From assembly GCF_000340215.1 (NCBI RefSeq), contig NW_006921548.1, positions 173,400-237,399 on the forward strand: DNA of 64,000 nt, written 5' to 3'. Origin of the DNA: Pseudocercospora fijiensis CIRAD86 (Eukaryota > Ascomycota > Dothideomycetes > Mycosphaerellales > Mycosphaerellaceae). Position numbers and translations under genes: made by a program. The notes beneath the pieces are model-generated. The model searched no databases, was not told the DNA's origin, and worked only from the letters and a program-made list of their open reading frames with translations. Positions 12,994 through 24,924 of this stretch are shown in pieces (within the stretch, counting starts at the first letter, position 1; every line of letters begins with the position of its first letter).

Positions 12994-14497
12994 TATCGTA
13001 GACCTTAATCTAGCGGGTAGTCTCTTTCGCTATTTCGTAGATCGTTACGAGGACCTAAATAGTCTTACTAAGGCTAACGTCGTCGCCTATAATAGCGAAC
13101 CGAGCGAAAGAGAGTATTATACGCTTAAGGTACGTAGCACTAGACACCTACTAAGGCTATAAGCTTAGCCCGTAGTATGCAGCCTTAAATCCTAACTTAG
13201 TAAAGCCGTCTAGTACGCTTAACGTTTCGGGTATAACGCCGAGCGTAGCGTAGGCGTCCTCGAACGTAGGTACCTTAGCGCTCTTCTAGTTTATAGCGGA
13301 GTTAATAAGCGTAAATATCTTGCTATCGATAACTAGGGTACTGTCGGTATTATAGGCGCTAGCACGCTTATTGTTAGTATCTTCGGCGTACCGCTATTAA
13401 AAGGCTTATACGTCGCTTACGTTAACCTTAGGTATTACGGTATCGAACCCTAGGCGCTCGATCTTAGTAGGATCGCTAAATAGCTATAGATATAGACGTA
13501 CGCTACCGGTAGTATTAATAATGTTATTAATGTAGGTAATACGCGCCTCGTTATTAGTAAAGTTATCTAGGCGTAGGCTAGTCCCTAGATTTATATTACC
13601 GCGCTTAGACAAAATATCGAAGGTCTTAAGCGTAGTATCCGGGTCGGTATTAGCTTATATACGCCGCATCTCCGTAGTAGTAGATCTATCGTAGAGACCC
13701 TTCTTAGCGAGGTCTAGTAACTGCTCTATAATATTGCCTATACGCTCGTCCTACTCCTTAGTATTTACTCGGCTAGCTTTCGGGTTAATATAGACCGGGG
13801 TAGTAGTAGTAGCGATGCGGGAGATCTTTATCGGCTCGAGTAATAGGTTAACCGCGTTATTATTGTTGTTCTTATTCTTTATCTTATTATATAGGTATAA
13901 GAGTAGTAGTCCTCGATAGAGGTCTTCTCCGCAAATATCTAGCTCTAAGACTAGGTAGACTAGCTAGAGAGCAGGTCTATAAAGCGTAGTAGGAGTGCCT
14001 ACGAAGAACGTAGGAATATACGCTAGATCTAGCCGATCGATTGTAGGATCGAGGGAGTCTAGAATAACCTTTATCTTCTATACGGCGCGGATATAGATAA
14101 AGGCTATACGCTTTAGGTTGCCCTTAACGGTATCGGGATAGCGCGGGCCGGAAAGGGCGCGATCTACGACGTCGTCGTCCTCCGCGATTATACTCTTAAT
14201 CTTAATCTAGCCTTTAGTAAAGCTAGAGATAGTCTTAAGGATCTTATTCGGCGTAAGCTAGAGTCGGTAGCTCTACTAGTTACCGTTATCTTTCTCGTCG
14301 ATATCTATCTTATCGACGTCGTTATTAGGGTCTTACTCTACTATATCGTCTAAACCTTAAGCGTCTTCGCTATCGCTAACGTATTCTAATAAAACGGGCT
14401 GTTTGCCCTTACGCTTAGTCGGTCTAGCCTTGCGGCGAATGCCCGCTAGGGGTCTAGCGTACTTAGCCGACGCGCTCTCGTATTTACTAAATGTTCG

Positions 14498-14798
14498 CTA
14501 TAATAACTTAGCACTATTCTAAAGAGGAGAATTAAGAATATAGAAACTTTAGGCGTACACCTAAATTATAAACCTTCGAAGAAACTTTAGGTACGTACCT
14601 ATTTAATACGTAGAATAGGTGCATACCTAAAGTTTTATATTTAGAGTTAACTTAAGGCGTATACCTAAATCGTAGTGTTTTAAGGAAACTTTAGGTACGC
14701 ACCTATTTAACGCGTTTTATCTTTTAAGTAGAATCGATATAACGGTAAAGGAAAAAAAGAATAAAAAAAGGGGATATACTTAGGCCTATTATACTTAC
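14498..14798 (-). other. Intron 1 of SNF2 relic
   Basis: A consensus 5' site GTAAGT (first base 14798) and 3' end TGCTAAGTTATTATAG (last base 14498) join the two exon frames in phase 0. At 301 nt it is long for an ascomycete intron, because it contains at least five copies of the TTTAGGTATATACCTAAA-type palindrome. Confidence 0.75.
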
Positions 14799-15283
14799 GA
14801 CGCGATGTAAGTAGAAATACTTAAACGCTAGCTCGAGCTTCGTTATTATACGTACGAACTAGTCGCCGACTAGGATCTCTATAGCTCCTACGGTAGTCTC
14901 GTTCTTAATAGATCTAGAGGAGTAGGCGGCTATATAGACACCTTAACTATAGGATAGGGCCGTTGCTACGCCGCGGGTCTTGTCTATAATAGCCTTAAAG
15001 CTATTAACGCGACCTTCCTTAAACCTCTACTCGGCTAGGTTAAGCTTATCTTAGTCTATCTCTATACCGATAGTCTTATCCTACTTAGCTTTAGTTAACT
15101 TCTTAGGCGTATTAGCGGTCTTAGCCTTCTTTAATAGCGATTCTTTCGGGGAAGGATCGCCGAGGCTAAGTAGTAGGGTATACTGCTTCTTAGCAGTAGA
15201 CGTCGGGGTTTAGGGCGGGTCGCTTAGCGGACTAGTGCCTAATTTGCGCTTACGCGCGCTAGGGATAAGTAGGGAACTTATAG

Positions 15284-15689
15284 CTACAGTTTTTTCGCGA
15301 TTATAGTAATGTGTTTCTTTCGAAAATAGTTTAACTGTTGCTATTTTTAAAGAAACTTTAGGTATATACCTATTCTAGTGCTAGTAATAGTAAGTGCTAC
15401 GGAAGGTTGATGTTAATATTTAAGTTAAGAAGAGGGAGTAGGTTTGTAAAAGAAGAAAAGTTGTGTTACGTACGGACTACGTGTTTGCCGCTAGCGGCAT
15501 ATCCCGCGTCTAATAGCGATGTTTGCTTTAAACGCTTACCCGCACTAGTATTAGGTAATAGCCTATAAGGTTATATAAGGTTATATAAGGTATAACGTAA
15601 GGAAATTTTAGGTGCGTACCTAAAGTTCTATTAAACGCTTATTATTGCTACTTACTATAACAACCTTATACTACTATCTAATTAAGGCG
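15284..15689. other. Divergent spacer between SNF2 and plus-strand gene
   Basis: The spacer holds two palindromes (15355-15380, 15605-15632) and a GCCGCTAGCGGC inverted repeat near 15487. It lies between the 5' sides of two divergent relic genes, so it probably contained both promoters and perhaps a first exon of SNF2. I cannot place a transcription start or an ATG. Confidence 0.45.
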
Positions 15690-17322
15690 AGGATATTATT
15701 CTCCGAACTGTCGATCGAGCTAAAGGATCAAATCCTACGCTACTTAGTAAACGTTAGGTATAGAGACTATAAAGTCTAGGTTGCTTATAACTATAGCATA
15801 GATAGGGAGTAGTAGATATAATATAAGCGCTAGCCGGCGGGGTTCGGTATCGATAGTTAGACTCGAACTATCGCGTAGAATTAGATATATACGGCGGTCC
15901 TAGTCGCTCTCTATATTAACGGTAGTCCCGAATTGCGACCCTTATTACATATGCCTATACTTACTAACTACGGCGACGAAGCGGTTCGGATAGTAATAGC
16001 GAGTATGCGGCTTAGTCTCCGGTTTAGCGAGGTCGTAATTAAGACGAAGTCGGATCCTCCTTTACCTATTAAGAAGCGCAAACGCTACTTCTCGTTATTG
16101 CCGGTACGGAGTTTAACGATATATATCCGTATACTCTCGATTATATAGGGTAGTTACTTACTACCTTATTGTCCTTAGCGGCTAGCGCCGACGCCCGAGA
16201 ACATACTATAGGAGACGTCTTATAAGGTATTAATTAATGCGAGTAGCTATAATAATAGTAGGCCTAGCACGATAGCACAATTGTTAGCCGCATTTAGACC
16301 GCTATATAGTCTCGGGAATAACCTTTACCTATACGATAGAGAACGTAGTTAAAGGAGGCTCGACGAATATATTAACTTAAGCTCGGAGAGTGTACTAAGG
16401 CAGTAGTCGCGATCTATGCACGACTAATTGCTATTCGTTAAGTACCTAGTAGACAACCTCTACTTAAGTTATTATAATGCATTCTTCGGGTGTTATAGCT
16501 CGGCGTTAGTACCTCTACGACTCTACGACGTCGCCCTCGTATATTTCCGGTTTATATAGACCTTACGTTCTAGACTCTAGGATATACGAGATAAGGATCG
16601 GCGGTAGTTAAAAGACGTATAGCAAAGTGCGGATAGATTAGCGGTATATACTAGATTTTGCTTAATATCGGTCGCACTCGTATACGGCGGTTTTATATAT
16701 AATGTTCTAGTTTCTCGCGCGGCGTAGCTATAGTCGCCGGATTGTAGGAAGCACTAGTATTTATATTAGATTATTACCGATCTAGGTAATAAGAATAAAG
16801 GTGTATTTAGCCTTAAGCGTTATACTCGGTATAGACTCGATAAGAAAACTTAGCTATCGATGCAGTATCGCTTCTTAGTTTATTACTATCTACCGGACTT
16901 TAACGTTACAATAGCGGATGTTAAGGCGCTTCGCTATAACCTTAAACTGCTATATAGCGAGATAGAGTACGAGATCGGAATCGGGGCATTTAATCTCGAA
17001 GGTAACGTTAAAGTCTTAGGAACGATTATATATTAGTAGCGCTATAGCATCGCCTACCTAGCGAACGATATAGCAGATATAACTCTAATCGAACTTCTAG
17101 AGGGGGAGGAGGCGTATAATAACGATATTACGCTCGTCGTACTATAGCGACTAAGTATAGCGAAGGAACGCGAGCTGCTAGTAATAGAAGAGGGTACGGC
17201 TACTCTACGTAAAGTGTCGACAGAGGAAGAGAACCCGACGCTACTTAAAGGTAATATTCTTAGATTAGGTGTATAATACTACGATTATAGAAACAGTCTC
17301 CGTAATATTAAATTATATAAAT
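15690..17322 (+). pseudogene. Unknown gene relic, about 540 codons
   Basis: One plus-strand frame runs from about 15690 (ILFSELSIELKDQILRYL) to a TAA at about 17320, broken only by TAG/TAA. The intact stretch at 15933-16148 lies in this frame. The opening SELSIELKDQILRYL resembles the start of F-box-like helices, but nothing downstream supports that. The middle has a Lys/Arg patch (PIKKRKRYF) and the C-terminal part is acidic (ELLEGEEAYNND, STEEENPT). No catalytic motif was recognised. It diverges from the SNF2 relic across a palindrome-bearing spacer and shares its RIP damage. Confidence 0.55.
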
Positions 17323-18031
17323 AATTACATAAGCATATAAATAAGTAACAACGTCTTTATTTAATTAATTATAGTCCTTCTAGCTTATGCAACTACGTAA
17401 TAATTTCGTTACTTAAGTAGTTAACTATAAAAAGAATTTAGGGCCTATTAAGTAAAGTTAGTCTACCTCGTTATCGTCCTCGATAACCCTATAGTATATA
17501 TAAGGGTTAAGAGCTATAGTAATCTATATGTTAAGTAGACAGTATAATAGAATATCTAGCGGTGTTCTACAGCTCCGAGTAAATATAGATCGCTATATAT
17601 AGTAGTAGAGAACGCCTCTTCCGAGATGCTAATTTCCGACTTTATAGGTCGAGATTTCTACCTATACTACGAGGCTCTATCTCTAATAGTATAGTATAGC
17701 TTCCGGATAAAGAGAGGTTAGTACTATATAGCAATTTTGTTATTCTAAGCATATAGAACAATAATAGTGTAATAGAATCCTATTATTCTCGACGCTAGTC
17801 TAGTAAAGTCGACAAAGCAATAAACCTAGATTATACGCTATTATATATAACAGGCTATCTGTTTATTTAGTAGTGCGCTAGTCGCTCGCTATTTAATCTT
17901 ATTTAAGCGCTATCTACTTAGTTAACCGGCCTATATCTACTTCTTTAACTATACGATTAAATGTTATAGAGACTGTACGCAAATAAAGGAACTTTAGGTA
18001 TATACCTATTCTACGTATTAAATAGGTACGC
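17323..18031. other. Gap between two plus-strand relics
   Basis: A plus-strand frame from about 17350 to 17990 stays open apart from many TAG/TAA codons, but the stop density is higher than in the neighbours and I recognise nothing, so I do not call a gene. Palindrome half-sites at 17993-18040 close the stretch and could belong to an intron linking it to the following gene. Confidence 0.4.
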
Positions 18032-21000
18032 ACCTAAAGTTTCTTTATTAGTATACACTTATTATATAACTACGGTTTTAGGCGTACGCCCGAAGTTTTT
18101 GCTATTATCGGCGCTATCTAGTAGCCGTATTAAGCGGTAGCTATGCCTAGTATTCGGCTAGCCTTGCCTTACTATTTCGCGACGGAATCTACTTGTCGTT
18201 ATCGTCGTCGTCGGTAGACGTATAGTTACTATTATCTAGCCCTCTTAGTCGCTAAATCTGTCGCATCGCTATAAAGCAGTTAATAAGATCTTCGCTAATT
18301 ATCTACTATCCTTAATTGCGGAGCAGATTAGGAGTATAGCGGTATATTATATAAAGTTAGTTCTTCTTTTTTACGGTACTAACGAGCGACTAATGCTACA
18401 AGATAGTGCTATTCTAGATAAGGTTACTCGCACTAACTAGGACGGCGGCTACCTACTTTACCTAGTATTAAGCGGTAGTACCGGGTATTTTCTTCTATCG
18501 AACGGCTTAATAGATTTTGCTTTTATCGTAAGTAGGGAGGATGCGTATCTAATTTATTATATAACGCCCTATACTACACTTAAACTATTACGTAATGTCT
18601 AGGTAATCCCGACTAAGTAAGGCGAGTACGTCGAAACAGTACCTTACCTACCTACGCTATAGTCGGCGTTCCTAGCTATCGCGGCGAAAACCGTCGTCTT
18701 AGTTAAAGAGTAGCTAAAGGCGGGTTTGCTAGATAGCGGTAAATAAGGTAAAGCCGCCTTCTATAGCGTTACTACTACCGCCCCGGGCGACGACAATATT
18801 AGGTCTTCTACCTGTTATCTAATATATAAGGTCGTACGAAAAGCTATAGAGACTAGCTCTCTCTTTATCGGTAACTTCCTCCGAGAAGAAGCAGCGTAAC
18901 TATACCTAATCCCTTAGGCGCTTATCGGGCTTTAAGAGTATATAGAGTATATAGCTAGTATAGCGGCATCTATATACCTAGCTTAATCGCTAAAGCGCCT
19001 ATTTAACGATACCTAGGTACTAATCCGAGTTATTATCCTCTTCTAAGTCGTTACCCTTACGCTCCCTATACGCTGCTTAATACGTTTAGTAGGCGGTAAC
19101 GAATTAGTCGATCGTCTCCTTTATATAGTTATAGAAAGCTTACTCTAGCCTTCCCGAACCGGTAGCCTAGAGCTAGCTACGGAGGAAGTCGGTAGTATAG
19201 GCGGTCTGCTAGAGCGCGGCAGTATAGAAGCGTAGTTAAACCTAGTTAAAGAGATCGGCTAGGAGCTAGGCGGCGTACGTAGTACGGAGGCTTACTATAA
19301 TGTTTAAACCCCGACGACTTCCTTTCTACTCTCTATCGCCCGCGCCTAACTAGTCGTAACGATTACGAGAGAGTCTATGCTTTATACTAAAGGAACTACT
19401 ATTATAGGTCGTCGTTAGTAAGTCGAATAGTATATTAAGCATTGCCGACGTAGAGGCTTCCTTAACGGCGCGGGTTATACGATCGAGTTAGGCGGTATTT
19501 ACGCCTACGTTAACAGACCTTTATAAAAGGACTATATATATTGCAAAGAGCTAGCGGTTTAACTATAAACGTATAAAGTCGATAACGTGCTTACTCTCGA
19601 GTACGAAAAAAGGCTAGTAAGTACGACGCCTATCTACTCCTTCGGTTAGGCTTAGGCGAGTTATAGGCAGATTAGGCTAATAGAGCAGGTCCTAGTAAGT
19701 ACGAACCTCTCCTCGTACGCTAAAGGGAACAGTACTCGAGGCGTAGCTATCTAGCGTATTATACGCCTATGTAATTTCCGCTTTAAAGGCGTCTAAGATA
19801 CGAGCTCGGCGAAATATAGTATCTCGGGCAATAAGGGAAGTAACGGCAGCTACCTAGTCGATAGTAGACTAGGAGAATGCAAGAAGCGCTAGTATTAACT
19901 AACTGAAAATAGGTTCTACTATTCGGTTAATAGACGCGAAGAGATCCTTCGATATATTATATCCTTAGAAGAAGCCGATACTACTAAGCCGCTCTATAGA
20001 CTTACGGAGTAGTTTGCCTCGGATACTATAAGCCTCTTATATACCGAACTACTAGTATACTTAAGGATACTCGATATTAAGGCCGCTAGTCTTCGTAACG
20101 CTATAAGCTGTCCGGTAAAGGGCGATAAGCGGAGATGCTACTACGTCTTCGACTACTAGTCTAGTAGGGATGTCTTCCTACGCGAGGTCGAACTAAGCGC
20201 GGTCTACATTACGATATATAGGGTTAAACTAGCGCTCGAGGGACTAATCGAGGAGTTCTTTAAGCTCTAGGGGAGTCTATGCCTCTAGACGGATTTTAGT
20301 CCTATACTATATAACAATACTACTAAGCCGCTCTATAGACTTGCGGAGTAGTTTGCCTCGGATACTATAAGCCTCTTATATACCGAACTACTAGTATACT
20401 TAAGGATGCTCGATATTAAGGCCGCTAGTCTTCGTAACGCTATAAGCTGTCCGGTAAAGGGCGATAAGCAGAGATGCTACTACGTCTTCGACTACTAGTC
20501 TAGTAGGGATGTCTTCCTACGCGAGGTCGAACTAAGCGCGGTCTACATTACGATATATAGGGTTAAACTAGCGACCTAAAGTTTCTTTATTAGTATACAC
20601 TTATTATATAACTACGGTTTTAGGCGTACGCCCGAAGTTTTTGCTATTATCGGCGCTATCTAGTAGCTATATTAAGCGGCAGCTATACCTAGTGTTCGGC
20701 TAGCCTTGCCTTACTATTTCGCGATAGAATCTACTCGTCGTTATCGTCGTCGTCGGTAGACGTAGAGTTACTATTATCTAGCCCTCTTAGTCGCTAAATC
20801 TATCGCATCGCTATAAAGCAGTTAATAAGATCTTCGCTAATTATCTACTATTCTTAATTATAGAGTAGATTAGGAGTATAGCGGTATATTATATAAAGTT
20901 AGTTCTTCTTTTTTATAGTACTAACAAGCGACTAATGCTACGGGATAGTACTATTCTAGATAAGGTTACTTACGCTAACTAGGACGGCGGCTACCTACTT

Positions 21001-22856
21001 TACCTAGTATTAAGCGGTAGTGCCGGGTATTTTCTTCTATCGAACGGCTTAATAGATTTTGCTTTTATCGTAAGCAGGGAGGATACGTATCTAATTTATT
21101 ATATAACGCCCTATACTGCACTTAAACTATTACGTAATGTCTAGGTAATCCCGACTAAGTAAGGCGAGTATATCGAAATAGTACCTCGCCTACCTACGCT
21201 ATAGTCGGCGTTCCTAGCTATTACGGCGAAAACCGTCGTTCTAGTTAAAAAGTAGCTAAAGGCGGGTTTGCTAGATAGCGGTAAATAAGGTAAAGCCGCC
21301 TTCTATAACGTTACTACTACCGCCCCGGGCGACGATAATATTAGGTCTCCCGCCTATTATCCGATATACGAGGTTATACGAAAAGCTATAGAGACCGGCT
21401 CTCTCTTTATCGGTAACTTCCTCTAAGAAGAAGTAGCGTAACCGTACCTAATCCCCTAGGCGCTTATCGGGCTTTAAGAGTATATAGAGTATATAGCTAG
21501 TATAGCGGCATCTATATACCTAGCTTAATCGCTAAAGCGCCTGTTTAACGATACCTAGGTACTAATCCGAGTTGTTATCCTCTTCTAAGTTATTACCCTT
21601 ACGCTCCCTATACGCTGCTCGATACGTTTAGTAGGTAGTAACGAATTAGTCGATTGTCTCCTTTATATAGTTATAGAAAGCTTACTCTAGCCTTCTCGAA
21701 CCGGTAGCCTAGAGCTAGCTACGGAGGAAGTCGGTAGCATAGGCGGTCTACTAGAGCGCGGCAGTATAGAAGCGTAGTTAAACCTAGTTAAAGAGATCGG
21801 CTAGGAGCTAGGCGGCGTACGTAGTACGGAGGCTTACTATAATATTTAAACCCCGACGACTTCCTTCCTACTCTCTATCGCCTACGCCTAACTAGTCGTA
21901 ACGATTACGAGAGAGTCTATACTTTATACTAAAGGAACTACTATTATAGGTCGTAGTTAGTAAGTCGAATAGTATATTAAGTATTGCCGACGTAGAGGCT
22001 TCCTTAACGGCGCGGGTTATACGATCGAGTTAGGCGGTATTTATACCTACGTTAATAGACCTTTACGAAAGGACTATATATATTATAAAGAGCTAGCGGT
22101 TTAACTATAAACGTATAAAGTCGACGACGTACTTACTCTCGAGTACAAAGAAAGGCTAGTAAGTGCGACGCCCGTCTACTCCCTTAGTTAGGCTTAGGCG
22201 AGTTATAGGTAGATTAGGCTAATAGAGTAGGTCCTAGTAAGTGCGAACCTCTCCTTATACGCTAAAGGGAACGGTACTCGAGGCGTAGCTATCTAGCGTA
22301 TTATACGCCTATATAATTTCCGCTTTAAAGGCGTCTAAGATACGAGCTTAGCGAAATATAGTATCTCGGGCAATAAGGGAAGTAACGGTAGCTACCTAGT
22401 CGATAGTAGACTAAGAGAATACAAGAAGCGGCAGTATTAACTAACTAAAAATAGGTTCTACCGTTCGGTTAATAGATGCAAAGAGATCCTTCGATATATT
22501 ATATCCTTAGAAGAAGCTAATACTACTAAGCCGCTCTATAGACTTACGGAGTAGTTTGCCTCGGATGCTATAAGCCTCTTATATACCGAACTACTAGTAT
22601 ACTTAAGGATACTCGATATTAAGGCCGCTAGTCTTCGCAATACTATAGGCTATCTAGTAAAGAGCGATAAGCGGAGATACTACTATATCTTCGACTACTA
22701 GTCTAGTAGGGATGTCTTCCTACGCGAGGTCGAACTAAGCGCGGTCTATATTACGATATATAGGGTTAAACTAGCGCTCGAGGGACTAATCGAGGAGTTC
22801 TTTAAGCTCTAGGGGAGTCTATACCTCTAGACGGATTTTAGTCCTATACTATATAA
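18032..22856. repeat. 2.54-kb tandem duplication within a gene
   Basis: Sequence from 18032 recurs from 20574 (offset 2,542 bp) and stays alignable to about 20307 / 22856. The first copy ends with an extra partial repeat: the segment at 19979-20231 is present again at 20311-20573 and a third time at 22519-22772. The copies differ by scattered C/T and G/A transitions with no indels that I could see, so point mutation went on after the duplication. Confidence 0.88.
18100..20573 (+). pseudogene. Unknown large gene, truncated upstream copy
   Basis: This is the upstream copy of the gene at 20.65-23.88 kb. The same frame (codon register at 18285) reads IFANYLLSLIAEQIRSIAV... through GYFLLSNGLIDFAFIVSRED and on to LCLQTDFSPILYNN at about 20305. 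There it joins a repeated 262-bp piece of its own 3' part and then runs into the second copy. The C-terminal 340 codons are missing. Stops are TAG/TAA only. It looks like the product of unequal recombination within a tandem array. Confidence 0.55.
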
Positions 22857-23877
22857 CAACTAGTTCTATACGCCGCTAATATATATCTAAGTCTCGACGT
22901 AACCGACGTTCGATGCCCTACTATAAACAATATAGTCGTAGTATAGCTATATCGACTATAGGGTCTTAATTTGCCGGTAGCGGATCTATAATATCGTAAG
23001 AGATTTTACTAACGTTACGATTATTGCCTTCTACGCCTTGTTTCTATCGAGCGTATATGCGATTATATACTTACTAGAAGGATAGGGGATAATATACGAG
23101 CACTCGAGAAGGATAAGTATCGCAAAGCGTAGGAATAAGAATAGTATTAACAAAGTAAGCCTGTTTACGCTTATTTATATAATAGCGACATTGCCGGTCG
23201 ATCTTCCGATTTCGATTCGCTTTAGGGAGTAGAAGGTTAGGGAAGAAGAGATACGTATTAAATCTAGAAGCATCGAGTCTAGTCGCGATCCGTATATACT
23301 TATAGCGTTCGGGTCGTATCGGAGAGCGGCCTACTAGTATATACTACTCGTAAGTAATAGTCTTTATAAAGCGAGGCGTATAGAACAACCGAATATCGGC
23401 TCTATAGGTCGCAAGTAAGGTTATAGGGAGGAGAAGTGCCTTAATATCCTAGTATCGAGTAATGTAAAATAGCTAATTAGTAGATATAAGGCACAACTTC
23501 TCGAGTAATAGGACCGTAGAAGGTATCCTATTAACCTGCCCGGCGAGGAGTCTACGCTAGTCGACGCCTCGGAGCTGCTCGTATATATACGTTAGGAGCT
23601 TGCTATACTCTACGACGTACGTAAGTATATCCGGGAGCTAGTAAAGTTAACTTTAGGCGAAGGTAGTAGTAGTGCCCTTAGCAACAAATTCTACGAGTAT
23701 AACTTTAGGCGGTATCGGCTTCTCTTCTTCCGCGTCTATATCCTAGTCTTAGGAATACTTATAAGAGCAACTATCTACGGCGAGCGCTTAGTAAAGTACT
23801 ATCCGACTGTAAGGGGTCGATATAATAGGTAGATTGTCTAGTTCCTCGTCGGAATTAACCCTAGCGTCGCTACTTAA
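20650..23877 (+). pseudogene. Unknown large gene, full-length copy (about 1,070 codons)
   Basis: A single frame runs without frameshift to a TAA at 23875-23877, after which the coding signal moves to the other strand. Strong coding codon bias. The N-terminus is uncertain: ATG is lost and an intron is possible. I see no nucleotide-binding, nuclease or polymerase motif. Regions worth noting are a hydrophobic segment FYALFLSSVYAIIYLLEG near 23040, a Lys/Arg-rich stretch after it, and LLFFRVYILVLGILIRATIYG near 23730; two possible membrane helices therefore lie in the C-terminal third. The gene converges with the Ser/Pro-rich gene on the minus strand, with a 90-bp overlap of frames. The function is unknown. 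Confidence 0.55.
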
Positions 23878-24286
23878 AGGACTGCTTAAATCCGATTAGA
23901 TTAAACTACTAGTTGCCGAAGATACTCGCGAGCTTTCGAGCGTAACGTCGCTATTATCGTCTCGACTCTACTAACCTCGCGGTAGCGTAGGTCGTAGCGG
24001 TAGTAGGGGTTCTAGTAAAGTAGGGCGCGGGTTACGCCCTCTAGGATTTAGCCGGATACGTAGTAGGAGCCTGCGTTATAGCTGCGATAGGTAAGCTCTA
24101 GGACGAGGCCTTTATAAGCTCTCTCTTAAATTAGACCTAGTAATACTATCTCTTAATCTAGATAGGCTTCGCCTTAAGCTAGGGCTAGGAATACTGTCTC
24201 TAGAATTAGACTTAGATATACTCGCGCTTGCGATCGGTCGACTACGCTATACTAAGGCTAGCAGTTAATTCGTCCCGTCTCTTAAA

Positions 24287-24574
24287 GTAGGCAACGAGGG
24301 GCTCTCTAGAATAGAAGGGAAGGAGAGACTTCTTTGAGAAGTCGGCGAAGTAGGTTAAGTAGCGGACTTCGAAGCTAGTAATAGGGGAGAATAAGCTACG
24401 CTTACTTAGGAGTCTAGCTTAGGCGGCGTCGTAGGCAACGAGGGGCTCTCTAGAATAGGAGAGAAGGAGAGACTTCTTTAAGGAGTTAGCGAAGTAGGTT
24501 AAGTAGCGGACTTCGAAGCTAGTAATAGGGAAGAATAAGCTACGCTTCCTTAGGAGTTAGGCTTAGGCGGCGTC
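24287..24574. repeat. Two tandem 144-bp units
   Basis: GTAGGCAACGAGGGGCTC starts at 24287 and again at 24431. The unit is exactly 48 codons, so the duplication is in frame with the minus-strand gene. The copies differ mainly by transitions, plus a two-base change near the end. Confidence 0.85.
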
Positions 24575-24924
24575 GCTAGTATAGAAGCTAGCGGGGAAGG
24601 CGTCGCTAGTATAGAAGCTAGCTAGGAAGGCGTCGCTAGTATAGAAGCTAGCGCGGGAGGTATCGCTAGTATAGAAGCTAGCTAGGGAGGTATCGCTAGT
24701 ATAGAAGCTAGCGCGGGAGGTATCGCTAGTATAGAAGCTAGCGTAGGAGGTATCGCTAGTATAGAAGCTAGCGCGGGAGGTATCGCTAGTATAGAAGCTA
24801 GCGCGGGAGATATCGCTAGTATAGAAGCTAGCGCGGGAGGTATCGCTAGTATAGAAGCTAGCGCGGGAGGTATCGCTAGTATAGAAGCTAGCGCGGGAGG
24901 TATCGCTAGTATAGAAGCTAGCGC
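24572..24924. repeat. Twelve tandem 30-bp units
   Basis: The unit GTCGCTAGTATAGAAGCTAG plus ten variable bases repeats 12 times, with the first 18-20 bases almost invariant. Ten codons per unit keep the frame of the minus-strand gene (LASILAIPPA). The strong uniformity, against the RIP-mutated surroundings, suggests recent expansion or that units this short escape RIP. Confidence 0.92.

Larger units (their letters stand above)
9060..15283 (-). pseudogene. SNF2-family helicase/ATPase relic with palindrome-bearing introns
   Basis: Five exons join in phase to a frame of about 1,900 codons. SNF2 landmarks, in order: motif I at 13061-13087 (GDDVSLSKTIQ; the family has GLGKT, so both Gly are now Ser); a motif Ia-like IIVCLPNSLTAQ (12.6 kb); TTYQVLP (12.4 kb); motif II DEGY at 12129-12140 (family DEGH/DEAH), followed by TVGNPKANQT; a motif III-like SAIV; then, in the next exon, VRVIIISSRIGAES (motif V) and QASGRLYRIGQ at 10847-10879 (motif VI). 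The first exon is Lys-rich and the second starts with a basic stretch (RRKARPTKRKGK), a likely nuclear signal. The last exon (9060-10088) is coiled coil plus Pro-rich, with a thrice-repeated NLLRNPSPSLS and PTPLPTPLP. SNF2 proteins remodel chromatin or act in repair. The 5' end is uncertain (15283 is a possible 3' splice site) and so is the stop. Confidence 0.8.

Noticed and set aside
9060..15283. Five separate minus-strand genes with intergenic palindromes, like a compact DNA virus genome
   Set aside because: SNF2 motifs I, II/III and V/VI are spread over three of them, and all four gaps have splice sites that join the frames in phase; it is one gene.
15480..15540. ATG within ATATGCCGCTAGCGGC as start of the SNF2 gene
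   Set aside because: The frame after it breaks quickly and no donor site connects it clearly to the first accepted exon.
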